This document shows positions 42,637-52,757 of a DNA stretch of 64,000 bases, in pieces. How positions within the stretch are numbered: position 1 is the stretch's first letter; each line of letters begins with the position of its first letter. This DNA is from Geothrix sp. Its GTDB lineage: Bacteria > Acidobacteriota > Holophagae > Holophagales > Holophagaceae. The notes under the pieces are model-generated. The model worked only from the letters and a program-made list of their open reading frames with translations, was not told where the DNA came from and searched no databases. The stretch covers positions 2,406,857 through 2,470,856 of the forward strand of contig NZ_CP126625.1 in assembly GCF_030219325.1 (NCBI RefSeq), read 5' to 3'. A program made the position numbers and the translations under genes.

Positions 42637-43653
42637 ATGGACGGACGCACGCCCCTGGACATCCTCATCGTCACCGGCCCCCTGGGCGCCGGGAAGACCA
42701 CGGTCGTGAACCGCCTGCTGAAGGCCGAGGTGGCCGCCGGGCGGAGGGTGGCCGTGCTCATCAACGAGTTCGGCGCCATCAGCGTGGATGGCACCCTCGT
42801 CGATGCGGAGCGGCCCGAGCTGGCGGGCGTGGAGAACCTGGTGAACGGCTGCGTCTGCTGCAGCCTCCGTGACGACGTCGTGGCGACGCTCCGGGCCTGG
42901 TGCGACCAGCCCGAAGGCCAGCGCCCCGAGCGCGTGGTGCTGGAGACCACGGGGCTGGCCGATCCCACGGACCTGCTGGACCTCGAGCACGAAGCGGCGC
43001 TGGAGGGGCGCCTGCGCCTGGCGGGTCTGCTCACGGTGATCTCCTGCCTGACCCCCGTCGATCACCTGAAGACGAAGCCCCTGCTCCACCGCCAGACGGC
43101 CCTGGCCAGCCTCGTCCACCTCAGCAAGGCGGACCTGGATCCCTCGGCGGCCGTGGCCTGGGAGGGAGAGGTGCGCAGCGCCTTCCGGCACATCCCGCTG
43201 GTCCTCACGCGGCACGGCATCGCCCCGGACGGCAGCCCGGATCCCTGGCTGGGTGACGTGCGCCCCCTGCCGGAGGGCTGGGCGGCCTCGAGCCCCACCA
43301 GCTTCTCGGAGGCCCGCGCCCTCAGCCTGGCCTGGGACCATCCCGTGGACCCCGCCGCCCTGGAGGCCCTGCTGTTGGCCCCGCCCGCCCAGGGCGAAGT
43401 GCTCCGGGCCAAGGGCGTGTGCGTGTTTGCAGGCTGGGCCCTGCGCAACGACGGCAGCGACCGCTGGGCCTTCCAGCTGGCGGACGGCCGCCTGGAGATC
43501 TCCCCCCTGCCCCTGCTCGGGGACGGGTCGGCCGCGGCCTGCGCGGCGGTGGTCATCGGCACTGGCCTCGATGCCCTGCACTGGAAGAAGGCCCTCCGGT
43601 CCCTGGAGCGGCCCGAGGCAGGCCAGCGCCGCAAGGTCATCCTGGATCGCTGA
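42637..43653 (+). CDS. CobW/COG0523-family GTPase (metallochaperone type)
   Basis: 338 residues. Walker A GPLGAGKTT (14-22), the metal-binding CxCC motif at Cys73-Val-Cys75-Cys76 (NGCVCCSLRDD), VLETTGLADP, and an SKAD-type base-specificity motif (LVHLSKADLD). A CobW C-terminal domain follows. COG0523 proteins insert or deliver metals such as Zn, Co or Fe; the target is unknown and no cobalamin genes are nearby. ATG 42637 is the in-frame member of three clustered ATGs. Confidence 0.87.
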   Translation: MDGRTPLDILIVTGPLGAGKTTVVNRLLKAEVAAGRRVAVLINEFGAISVDGTLVDAERPELAGVENLVNGCVCCSLRDDVVATLRAWCDQPEGQRPERVVLETTGLADPTDLLDLEHEAALEGRLRLAGLLTVISCLTPVDHLKTKPLLHRQTALASLVHLSKADLDPSAAVAWEGEVRSAFRHIPLVLTRHGIAPDGSPDPWLGDVRPLPEGWAASSPTSFSEARALSLAWDHPVDPAALEALLLAPPAQGEVLRAKGVCVFAGWALRNDGSDRWAFQLADGRLEISPLPLLGDGSAAACAAVVIGTGLDALHWKKALRSLERPEAGQRRKVILDR

Positions 43654-43665
43654 TTCCTTCCCGCC

Positions 43666-44154
43666 CTACTTCAGCTGGGCCGCCCCGGCCATGGCGCACT
43701 GGTTGTCGTTGGCGCTCGAGTCCCCCGACACTCCGATGGCGCCGATGATCTTGCCGTCGACGATGAGGGGGACGCCACCTTCCACGGGCATGGCCCCCTG
43801 GAGCGCGAGGATGCGCAGGCCCGCGCCGCCGGCGGCCACCGCGTCCTGCAGCGCCTTGGTGGGGCGCTTGTAGATCGCGGCCGAGCGCGCCTTGTCGATG
43901 GCGACATGGGCACTGGCGACCTGGGTGTGGTCCATCTTCTCGTAGTAGACGAGGTTTCCGCTGGTGTCGACGATGGCGACGGCCATGGTCCACTTGTTCC
44001 TGGCCGCCTCGGCAAGCGCGGCCGCTGCGGGCTTCTTCGCCTGCTCCAGGCTGATCGGCGCACCGTAGGCATTGGGCATCTGGGCGGCCAGACTGGCCCC
44101 GCCCAGCGCGAGCCCGGCGCAGAGCCATCCGCTGAACCTTGACCTCGAAGTCAT
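43666..44154 (-). CDS. Secreted GlcG/HbpS-family (DUF336) protein
   Basis: 162 residues. A signal peptide of about 25 residues (ending SLAAQ) precedes a single GlcG/HbpS/PduO-C-type domain: ALAEAARNKWTMAVAIVDTSGNLVYY, KARSAAIYKRPT, PVEGGVPLIVDGKIIGAIGVSG. Related proteins bind haem or cofactors; substrate unknown here. ATG 44154 has AAGGAG six bases upstream, which decides against an in-frame start 27 bases earlier. Divergent from tex. Confidence 0.85.
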   Translation of the reverse strand: MTSRSRFSGWLCAGLALGGASLAAQMPNAYGAPISLEQAKKPAAAALAEAARNKWTMAVAIVDTSGNLVYYEKMDHTQVASAHVAIDKARSAAIYKRPTKALQDAVAAGGAGLRILALQGAMPVEGGVPLIVDGKIIGAIGVSGDSSANDNQCAMAGAAQLK

Positions 44155-44330
44155 GGGGATCTCCTTTGGAAGCGGTAGCACACGGTGGTCCGCTGTCCCA
44201 GGGTTGTCAAGGGCGGGAGCACCCGGCGCGAATCCCCTTCCCGGCCGAAGCCCGGGTCCACGGGAAGCCAGAACCGCGCCGCCTTGGTATCATCGCCTTT
44301 TCCCTCCAACGGGGATGGCAAGGAGCAGGT

Positions 44331-46909
<2,579 letters not shown>

Positions 46910-46910
<1 letters not shown>

Positions 46911-47521
46911 TGCCCCGGCTGCTGCCCGGATTCGCACGCCTCGCCCCCGCCGCCCTGCTGCTGGGGCTGGCCTGCCAGCCTCCGGAGGCGCCCAAGGTCT
47001 ACTGCCCCTGGGAGGAGGGCCTCACCCTCGCCTTCGAGGATCCCTCGCAGCCCCAGCCCCAGCGCAGCGCCAACCGCCTGCAGGTGCGGGTGGCCAAGTC
47101 CGCCATCGCGCCCGGCCCCCCGGACCTTATCCAGGTGGATGTCGCCAGCACGCACGGGCAGATGCCGATGACCTTCCGCCAGAAGGATGGCGGCGTCTCC
47201 CTCGTGACCGACCAGGGCCAGGTGCTCTCCGTCTCCCTGCCGGCGGGCTTCCCCGCCACCACGGCCTGGACGGAGCGGGGCACGGCGTTCCAGGTCGTCG
47301 GCCGGGCCACCTGGGATGGCGCGGGCCTGCTGCCGGTCACGGCCGACCCGGTCGGCATCTGGGTGGAGTCCCGCCCGGCCCGGGGCCCCCGGCGCCGCAC
47401 GCTCTACCTGCCCAACCTGGGTGAGGTGGAGACCCGGGAGGAACGCGCTGGCGCCTGGGTCACCGTCAACCGGCTGGTGGCCTACGGCTTCACCACCCTT
47501 CCCGCCATCAAGCGTCCCTGA
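46910..47521 (+). CDS. Putative lipoprotein, unknown function
   Basis: 203 residues. Signal peptide with lipobox LGLAC (Cys about residue 22), then a beta-rich domain (LQVRVAKSAIAPG, LIQVDVASTHGQMPMTF, VLSVSLPAGFPA). No family recognised. It starts in the stop of tex (overlap of one base, TGATG) and ends 20 bases before lepB. Confidence 0.75.
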
Positions 47522-47541
47522 TCGCCAGCCCCGGAGCCGAC

Positions 47542-48414
47542 ATGGCCGAACCGACCACCGCCCCCGAAGACCTCGAGATCGCCCTGCCCCCGGGCGCCGA
47601 GAAGGGCATGGTGCGCGACAACCTCGAAGTGATCTGCTTCGCCATGGTGCTGATCCTGTTCTTCAAGACCTTCGTGGGCCAGCAGTTCAAGATCCCCTCG
47701 GCCTCCATGCGGAACACGCTGATGATCGGGGACCACCTCCTGGCCAACAAGTTCATCTTCGCCACCCCCCAGTGGGGCTGGGAGGAGTCGCTCTTTCCCA
47801 TGCGCGGCGTGAAGCGGGGCGACATCATCGTCTTCCGCTGGCCCCTCGACCGCGACCAGGACTACGTGAAGCGCTGCGTGGCCCTCGCTGGCGACACCGT
47901 CGAAATGCGCAACAAGCGGCTCTACGTGAACGGCAGACAGGTGACGGGTGCCTTCGAGCACATGTTCGGCCGCAGCCCGGAAGGCCCCACCCCCGGCCCC
48001 TGGCCACCCACCCGCGATGCCGGGGAGGTGGAGCGCCCCGTGGGCCTCTGGCGCCACGCCGACGCCGAGGTGCTGGCCCTCCATGACCGCAACCAGATGC
48101 AGTCCATGAACAGCCTCCGCCAGGACGGCTTCAAGGACAACCTGGGCCCCATCACCGTGCCGCCGGGCCACGTCTTCGCCATGGGCGACAACCGCGACAA
48201 CAGCGAGGACAGTCGCTACTGGGGCTTCCTGCCCGTGGATCACCTGCGCGGCCGCCCCTTCCTGGTCTGGTGGAGCTTCAAGGAAGGCGACACCGACAAC
48301 GACAACGGCCGCGTGCCCACCGGCCCCCAGGATGTCGCCGGCGACTTCATCGACACCGCCCGCCACTTCTTCACCCGCACCCGCTGGGAGCGGACCGGGA
48401 CCATCCCGGAATAG
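47542..48414 (+). CDS. lepB: Signal peptidase I
   Basis: 290 residues. One N-terminal membrane segment (about 27-45), then the catalytic Ser55 in PSASMRNTL and Lys110 in DYVKRCVAL, and the late GDNRDNSEDSRYWGF box of the S26 family. It cleaves signal peptides on the outer side of the inner membrane. An insert of about 50 residues between the catalytic Lys and the GDNRDNS box enlarges the beta domain, as in Gram-negative LepB. A 14-base hairpin follows the stop. Confidence 0.93.
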   Translation: MAEPTTAPEDLEIALPPGAEKGMVRDNLEVICFAMVLILFFKTFVGQQFKIPSASMRNTLMIGDHLLANKFIFATPQWGWEESLFPMRGVKRGDIIVFRWPLDRDQDYVKRCVALAGDTVEMRNKRLYVNGRQVTGAFEHMFGRSPEGPTPGPWPPTRDAGEVERPVGLWRHADAEVLALHDRNQMQSMNSLRQDGFKDNLGPITVPPGHVFAMGDNRDNSEDSRYWGFLPVDHLRGRPFLVWWSFKEGDTDNDNGRVPTGPQDVAGDFIDTARHFFTRTRWERTGTIPE

Positions 48415-48439
48415 GGGTGGCTGTTTCCCATCGGCACCC

Positions 48440-48470
48440 CTGCGCGAATCCGCATGGCGGATTCGCGCAG
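48440..48470. repeat. 14-base perfect hairpin after lepB
   Basis: Arms CTGCGCGAATCCGC (48440-48453) and its exact complement (48457-48470) around a three-base ATG loop. No T-run follows on either strand, so it is not a standard terminator; it might be a REP-like or mRNA-stabilising element between lepB and the nuclease gene. Confidence 0.8.
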
Positions 48471-48516
48471 TGAACCACCTTTCGTGGGGTTCCTCCCCAG
48501 GTCGAGGCAAGTCCCC

Positions 48517-49347
48517 ATGAGAATTCTGTCGCTGCTGATCCTGCTCGTCACCTCCCCCCTCTGGTCCTGGGGCGACAAGGGCCACCGGACCGTCTCGACC
48601 CTCGCCATCCGATCGCTGCCTGAGGGCCCCCGGGCCTGGTTCCAGGGACGCGAGGCGGAGGTCTGCGACCACGCCTCGGACCCCGACCACTGGCGGCAGG
48701 ATCGCAAGGAGGGGCCGCGCCACTTCATGGACCTGGAACCCTACGGCGGACCGGACCAGCTGCCCCGCACGCTGGAGGAGGCCCAGGCCAAGCTCGGCGG
48801 CGACTTCTACCGCCGCGGCGTGGTGCCCTGGATCATCCAGGACCGCTGGCGCGACCTGGTGGATGCCTTCCGGGCCGGTGATCCCGCCCGCGTCACCTTC
48901 GCCACCGCCATCCTCGGCCACTACATCGGCGACGCCCACGTGCCCCTGCACACCACCGACAACCACGACGGCCAGCTCAGCAACCAGCGGGGCGTCCACA
49001 GCCGCTGGGAGAGCGGCCTGGTGGAGCGGCACATCACGGCCGAGGACCTGGCGGTGCCACCCGCCCAGCCCGACAAGGCCTTCTTCGTCCGCCCCTGGGA
49101 CTGGCTCAGGGCCTCCCACGCGCTCATTCCGCAGCTGCTGGAGGACGACCGCGACGCCGACCGCACCACCCCCCTGAGCGGCCGCGGCAAGGCCCGCACC
49201 GCCGCCTACTGGATGATCTTCTGGTCCAAGCAGGGCCCCGTCGTGAAACAGCAGCTCCAGCTCGCCGGCCAGCACCTCGGCGACGCCATCCTCAACGCGT
49301 GGATCGCCGCGGGGAAGCCGGCTCCGCCAGCACCGTCGGGAAAGTGA
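48517..49347 (+). CDS. Secreted S1/P1-type nuclease
   Basis: 276 residues. Signal peptide ends at about SPLWS, so the mature protein begins with Trp-Gly-Asp-Lys-Gly-His; the N-terminal Trp and nearby His are part of the trinuclear zinc site in S1/P1 nucleases. Further ligands are seen in VCDHASDPDHWR and ILGHYIGDAHVPLH, and the GRGKARTAAYW region is also family-like. It degrades single-stranded nucleic acids outside the cytoplasm. ATG 48517 is chosen because it begins the signal peptide. Confidence 0.87.
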   Translation: MRILSLLILLVTSPLWSWGDKGHRTVSTLAIRSLPEGPRAWFQGREAEVCDHASDPDHWRQDRKEGPRHFMDLEPYGGPDQLPRTLEEAQAKLGGDFYRRGVVPWIIQDRWRDLVDAFRAGDPARVTFATAILGHYIGDAHVPLHTTDNHDGQLSNQRGVHSRWESGLVERHITAEDLAVPPAQPDKAFFVRPWDWLRASHALIPQLLEDDRDADRTTPLSGRGKARTAAYWMIFWSKQGPVVKQQLQLAGQHLGDAILNAWIAAGKPAPPAPSGK

Positions 49348-49722
49348 TCCGGCAACCAGAACCCGCAGTCACCGGGGCAGGATCCAGACGCCCTACCCGC
49401 ACTGCCTGACCCATGGGGTTTTGACCTTCGTGGCCGTCCTACCGGGGATGGATCACGAAGCGGGCCGCAGGCCTGGGCCAAAACCAACCCACTCCGGGAT
49501 AAGGTGCTCATTCCGCTGCGGCTTGAATGCGCCCCATCAAGTGGGCGAGTCAGCTGGTGGGTCCATGTCGACCCAGGCCCAAAGATGACCCTCGGCCTAA
49601 ATATATGAATAATATTTAGTTAACGAACAAACAAGCTGGCATGGCAGATGCTGATCAAAGGATCACGAAATTCATTATTTGCCGTTTTTTTCAATATCCA
49701 TCAACCACCACAGAGGGTGACC
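49348..49722. other. AT-rich leader region upstream of the phosphoesterase pair
   Basis: 375 bases without a credible gene. The first 240 bases have ordinary composition; about 49590-49710 are very AT-rich compared with the rest of the window. It contains an 8-base dyad CTAAATAT (49597-49604)/ATATTTAG (49612-49619) and a sigma54-like element at 49637-49652. GAGGGTGACC forms the ribosome site before ATG 49723. The composition step suggests a strong promoter zone or a junction of acquired DNA. Confidence 0.6.
49637..49652 (+). promoter_or_regulatory. Sigma54 (-24/-12) promoter-like element
   Basis: TGGCATG, four bases, ATGCT, against the consensus TGGCACG-N4-TTGCA. The invariant GG and GC are ten bases apart as required. 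It would give a transcript starting about 60 bases before ATG 49723. One mismatch in the -12 part keeps this a candidate only. Confidence 0.35.
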
Positions 49723-50163
49723 ATGGCGTGCACATCCCCGCGTGATCCTGCCCACGAGGTCGTCCGGGCTGAGCTTGAAGCCCATCTGCTCGCATCGCTT
49801 CGCTCCCGGGGAAGCTCAGATCTGGTGCCAGCCCACCTGGCCGCTCTCGACGATGCCGATCTGGCGACAACCTCGGCCCGCCTGGTCCGCCTGCGTCAGG
49901 CCTGTGGTTGCTCGGAGGGAGCGGCCTGCCTGCTCGCGGCGCTGCTCCTCGGATCCCTGCTCGCCGTCCGCCGTGGCGCCACGAGCCTTGGTGAAGGAAT
50001 CGCCTTGGGCGCGACGGTCCTGGGCTGGAGCCTCGTCGCGGCCGCCGTCGGCAAGGTGGCGGGCATCCTCGTGTCGAGAGTCCAGTGGCACCTCGAACGG
50101 GGCCGGTTGTTCCGCCGTCTCGCTGGCGCTCCAGAGGGAGGCGGACATGTCGTTCTGCGGTGA
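49723..50163 (+). CDS. Small membrane protein preceding phosphoesterase
   Basis: 146 residues. An N-terminal helical part (about 1-60, acidic and Leu-rich, with ArgLeuArg-type heptads) is followed by two hydrophobic segments at about 67-85 and 95-120 and a basic C-terminus. No family recognised. ATG 49723 has GAGGGTG upstream; a longer in-frame start at 49648 lacks a ribosome site. It overlaps the phosphoesterase gene by 17 bases, so the two are translated as a pair and may act together in the membrane. Confidence 0.65.
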   Translation: MACTSPRDPAHEVVRAELEAHLLASLRSRGSSDLVPAHLAALDDADLATTSARLVRLRQACGCSEGAACLLAALLLGSLLAVRRGATSLGEGIALGATVLGWSLVAAAVGKVAGILVSRVQWHLERGRLFRRLAGAPEGGGHVVLR

Positions 50164-52267
50164 GCTTCGCTACAGCATCATCCGCACCCGGGACGAGTGG
50201 CGCTCGTGGCTGGTCTCGAAGTGCACGACGTGGGCCGACGAGGGCTCGAAGAACTGCTCGGATTGGAGGGACGAGGGGTCGCGGAAATGCGCGCAGTGGG
50301 CCGATGAAGGCTCGAACCAGTGTTGCGACTGGGCTCCGTGCAGCTGGTTCTGTGACGCGTTCTACTGGCTGGCGAAGTGGGTGTGCATCGGCTTCTATTG
50401 GGTGGCGAACTGGGTCTGCCAGGCGTGGTACTGGTTGGCGAAGTGGGTGTGCCGGGCCTTCGCCTGGGTCGTCTACTGGGTCCTGACCATCGTGGCCTAC
50501 ATTGTGTGGGTCGTGCTGTGGATCCCGTGCCACGTGTTCGGCGGACCGCTCGGACCCGGCGGGCCGGTCAAGCACATCTTCGTCCTCGTCCTCGAGAACC
50601 GGTCCTTCGATCACATGCTGGGCATCTCGACCGCCCGCCCGGACGTCGAGGTCGGCTGGACCCTCGGAGTGGGCATCGACGCCGTCACGGGCCTGGTGAC
50701 GACGGTCAATGGACCGTCCTCGCTGGAAACCAACATCCACAATGGCCAGACCTTCTGGATCCAGGCCGGGGCGCCATTCTGGCTTCCGGTGGATCCCCCC
50801 CACGAATTCTGCGACGTCCAGCTCCAGCTGGCCTCCACGACCATCCAGGGCAAGCCGAACGACGACAAGTGCGACTACTCGGGGGTGTACCCGAGTCCGC
50901 TCACCCTGGCGGGGTTCGTGGACAACTACGCCAACCAGGCGAACGCCGAGACCGACACCACGTTGAAGGCCGCCGCGCTGGCGGATCTGGGCACGGTGAT
51001 GGCCTGCTTCACCGCCGACCAGGTGCCGGTCATCAGCACCCTGGCCCGCGACTTCGCCCTCTGCGATTCCTGGTTCTCCGCGCTCCCGGGGCCGACGTGG
51101 CCCAACCGGTTCTTCCTCCACGCCGCCACCTCCGGCGGGCTGGATCGAAGCCCCAGCACGGCGGAGATCGCCATCTCCCAGCTCGATGGCTACCAGTTCG
51201 AGAACGGCACCATCTACGATGCGCTCGACAGCAAGGAGTACGACTGGCGCGTCTACCACGGCGATGCCTTCCCGCAGGTTGCAGCCCTGGCCGGCATGGA
51301 TCTCGCGACCATGGCGACCAACTACCACGGCCTTGACGACCTCGCCGAGGATCTCCAGGACAGCGACTTCAGCGCCGCCTACGTGTTCATCGAGCCAGAC
51401 TACGGCCACGTGTTCACGCACCATGCCAACTTCCAGTGCGGCAACAGCCAGCACCCGCTCGACGATGTCACCCGCGGCGATGCCCTGATCAAGTACGTGT
51501 ACGAATCCATCCGCCGGTCCCCCCACTGGGCCTCAAGCCTGCTCGTCGTGACCTATGACGAACACGGTGGTTTCTATGACCATGTCCCACCACCGGCGGC
51601 CATCCCCCCGGGCGACATCATCGACCCCGACAACAACGGGCACGGCTTCCGTTTCGATCATCAAGGCGTCCGGGTGCCCACCCTCGTGGTCTCGCCCCTC
51701 ATCCCGTCCGTGCAGGCGAACGGCGTCGGCGACCAGAACTGCAACCTCATCGATCACACCCAGTACGATCACGGCTCCCTGCTGGCCACCATCGAACAGA
51801 TCTACGGGCTCTCACCGCTCACCCATCGCGACGCGACGGCCAGGGAGTTCTCCCACCTCCTGTCCCTCCCGGCACCCCGCTCAGATGCCCCCTGGACGCT
51901 GCCGGAAGCCGCGAAGTCGGGATTCAACTGTGCCGACGATGCCAGCAACCCGCCCAGCGGACCCACGGGGCCCCTGGCTGAGCCCGTCAATCCGGACGAG
52001 TCGCATCCCATCGGGCCGAGCCTGCGCGGCTTCGTCGAACTCGCGGGCATCATCGATGCGCGGCTCCATCCCACCGACAAGGCCCAGATCGCCCGCCGGG
52101 TCCAGGAGCTGACCACCCAGGCCGACGCCCACACCTATCTGACGCGGGTGCACACCCAGCTGCAGACCCACCACCAGAGAATCCGCGCCACTGGAATCTC
52201 CCCCAAGGCCACGAGAAGCCGCCGTCGGAATCGCCGCGACGCCGCCCTCAAGGCCAAGCGCGACTAG
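50147..52267 (+). CDS. Phospholipase C/acid phosphatase-type phosphoesterase with hendecad Trp/Cys repeat N-terminus
   Basis: 706 residues. Residues about 141-600 belong to the phosphoesterase family of bacterial phospholipase C and AcpA: VKHIFVLVLENRSFDHMLG with the nucleophile region, and TYDEHGGFYDHV, HTQYDHGSLL as metal-ligand blocks. The N-terminus is unusual: 11-residue repeats in which Cys recurs at 26, 37, 48, 59 and Trp at 29, 40, 51, 62 with DEGS between. A hydrophobic set follows, with Trp at 74, 85, 96, 107 and at 78, 89, 100, 111, and Cys at 80, 91, 102. A hydrophobic stretch to about 130 looks like a membrane anchor. There is no normal signal peptide. The C-terminus is basic. 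Confidence 0.85.
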   Translation: MSFCGELRYSIIRTRDEWRSWLVSKCTTWADEGSKNCSDWRDEGSRKCAQWADEGSNQCCDWAPCSWFCDAFYWLAKWVCIGFYWVANWVCQAWYWLAKWVCRAFAWVVYWVLTIVAYIVWVVLWIPCHVFGGPLGPGGPVKHIFVLVLENRSFDHMLGISTARPDVEVGWTLGVGIDAVTGLVTTVNGPSSLETNIHNGQTFWIQAGAPFWLPVDPPHEFCDVQLQLASTTIQGKPNDDKCDYSGVYPSPLTLAGFVDNYANQANAETDTTLKAAALADLGTVMACFTADQVPVISTLARDFALCDSWFSALPGPTWPNRFFLHAATSGGLDRSPSTAEIAISQLDGYQFENGTIYDALDSKEYDWRVYHGDAFPQVAALAGMDLATMATNYHGLDDLAEDLQDSDFSAAYVFIEPDYGHVFTHHANFQCGNSQHPLDDVTRGDALIKYVYESIRRSPHWASSLLVVTYDEHGGFYDHVPPPAAIPPGDIIDPDNNGHGFRFDHQGVRVPTLVVSPLIPSVQANGVGDQNCNLIDHTQYDHGSLLATIEQIYGLSPLTHRDATAREFSHLLSLPAPRSDAPWTLPEAAKSGFNCADDASNPPSGPTGPLAEPVNPDESHPIGPSLRGFVELAGIIDARLHPTDKAQIARRVQELTTQADAHTYLTRVHTQLQTHHQRIRATGISPKATRSRRRNRRDAALKAKRD
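50222..50479 (+). repeat. 33-base (11-codon) coding repeats, Trp/Cys-rich
   Basis: Codons 26-111 of the phosphoesterase gene. The first block has four Cys/Trp positions at 33-base spacing with DEGS in the first three units; the second block has about four units on the plan aromatic-x-Trp-x-x-x-Trp-Val-Cys. A one-residue phase shift separates the two blocks near residue 62-74. Confidence 0.85.
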
Positions 52268-52295
52268 CGGCCCCTTCGCCCGAGGCGGTGGGGAA

Positions 52296-52757
52296 CTACT
52301 TCCCCTCCCACCGCTTCCGATCCAGCCACACCTGCTGGTCCTTGCCACGGGCATCCTTGCCGCGCCAGTGGAGCTTGAGGGGGCCCTGGGCGTCCTTCTT
52401 CAGGATGGACACGCCGGTGCCTTCGCCGGTGCGCAGGAGGTGCAGCAGGCCCTCCACGCTGAGCACCTGGGGCAGGAAGGGCAGCGGCAGCTGGGACAGG
52501 TAGGTGGCGCGCTGGTCGAGCTTCTGGCGGGGCACCTGCAGGCGGTAACCCGAGGCGGCATCCCCCTCCAGCAGCAGCAGCCGCTCCCCGGGCGCGTGCA
52601 GCTCGAGGATGAGCTTGCCGCTGGCGGCTTCCATCAGCAGGCTGAGGGTGCCCACGCCCTCGCCATCGGCGCCCGCGTAGCCCCAGCCGTACTGGGCCCG
52701 CACGGGCGCCGCGGGCGCGGGGGCGACCACCGGCGGCGGGGCCTGGAGCGGCATCAC
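52296..52757 (-). CDS. Hypothetical protein
   Basis: 153 residues: a Pro/Ala-rich N-terminus followed by a compact beta-rich domain (GTLSLLMEAASGKLILELHAPGE, LLLLEGDAASGYRLQVPRQ) and a Lys-rich end. No family recognised. The ATG overlaps the stop of the TPR gene by four bases, so it is the last gene of that operon. Confidence 0.65.
   Translation of the reverse strand: MMPLQAPPPVVAPAPAAPVRAQYGWGYAGADGEGVGTLSLLMEAASGKLILELHAPGERLLLLEGDAASGYRLQVPRQKLDQRATYLSQLPLPFLPQVLSVEGLLHLLRTGEGTGVSILKKDAQGPLKLHWRGKDARGKDQQVWLDRKRWEGK

Noticed and set aside
44155-44330. Promoter pair between the GlcG-type gene and tex
   Set aside because: A TTGACA occurs on the minus strand at 44210-44205, but no acceptable -10 lies at 15-19 bases, and no clear pair was found for tex.
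49206-49511. Minus-strand frame of about 100 codons overlapping the end of the nuclease gene
   Set aside because: No ribosome site, Arg/Pro/Ser-rich composition of an antisense frame, and overlap with the S1/P1 nuclease coding end.
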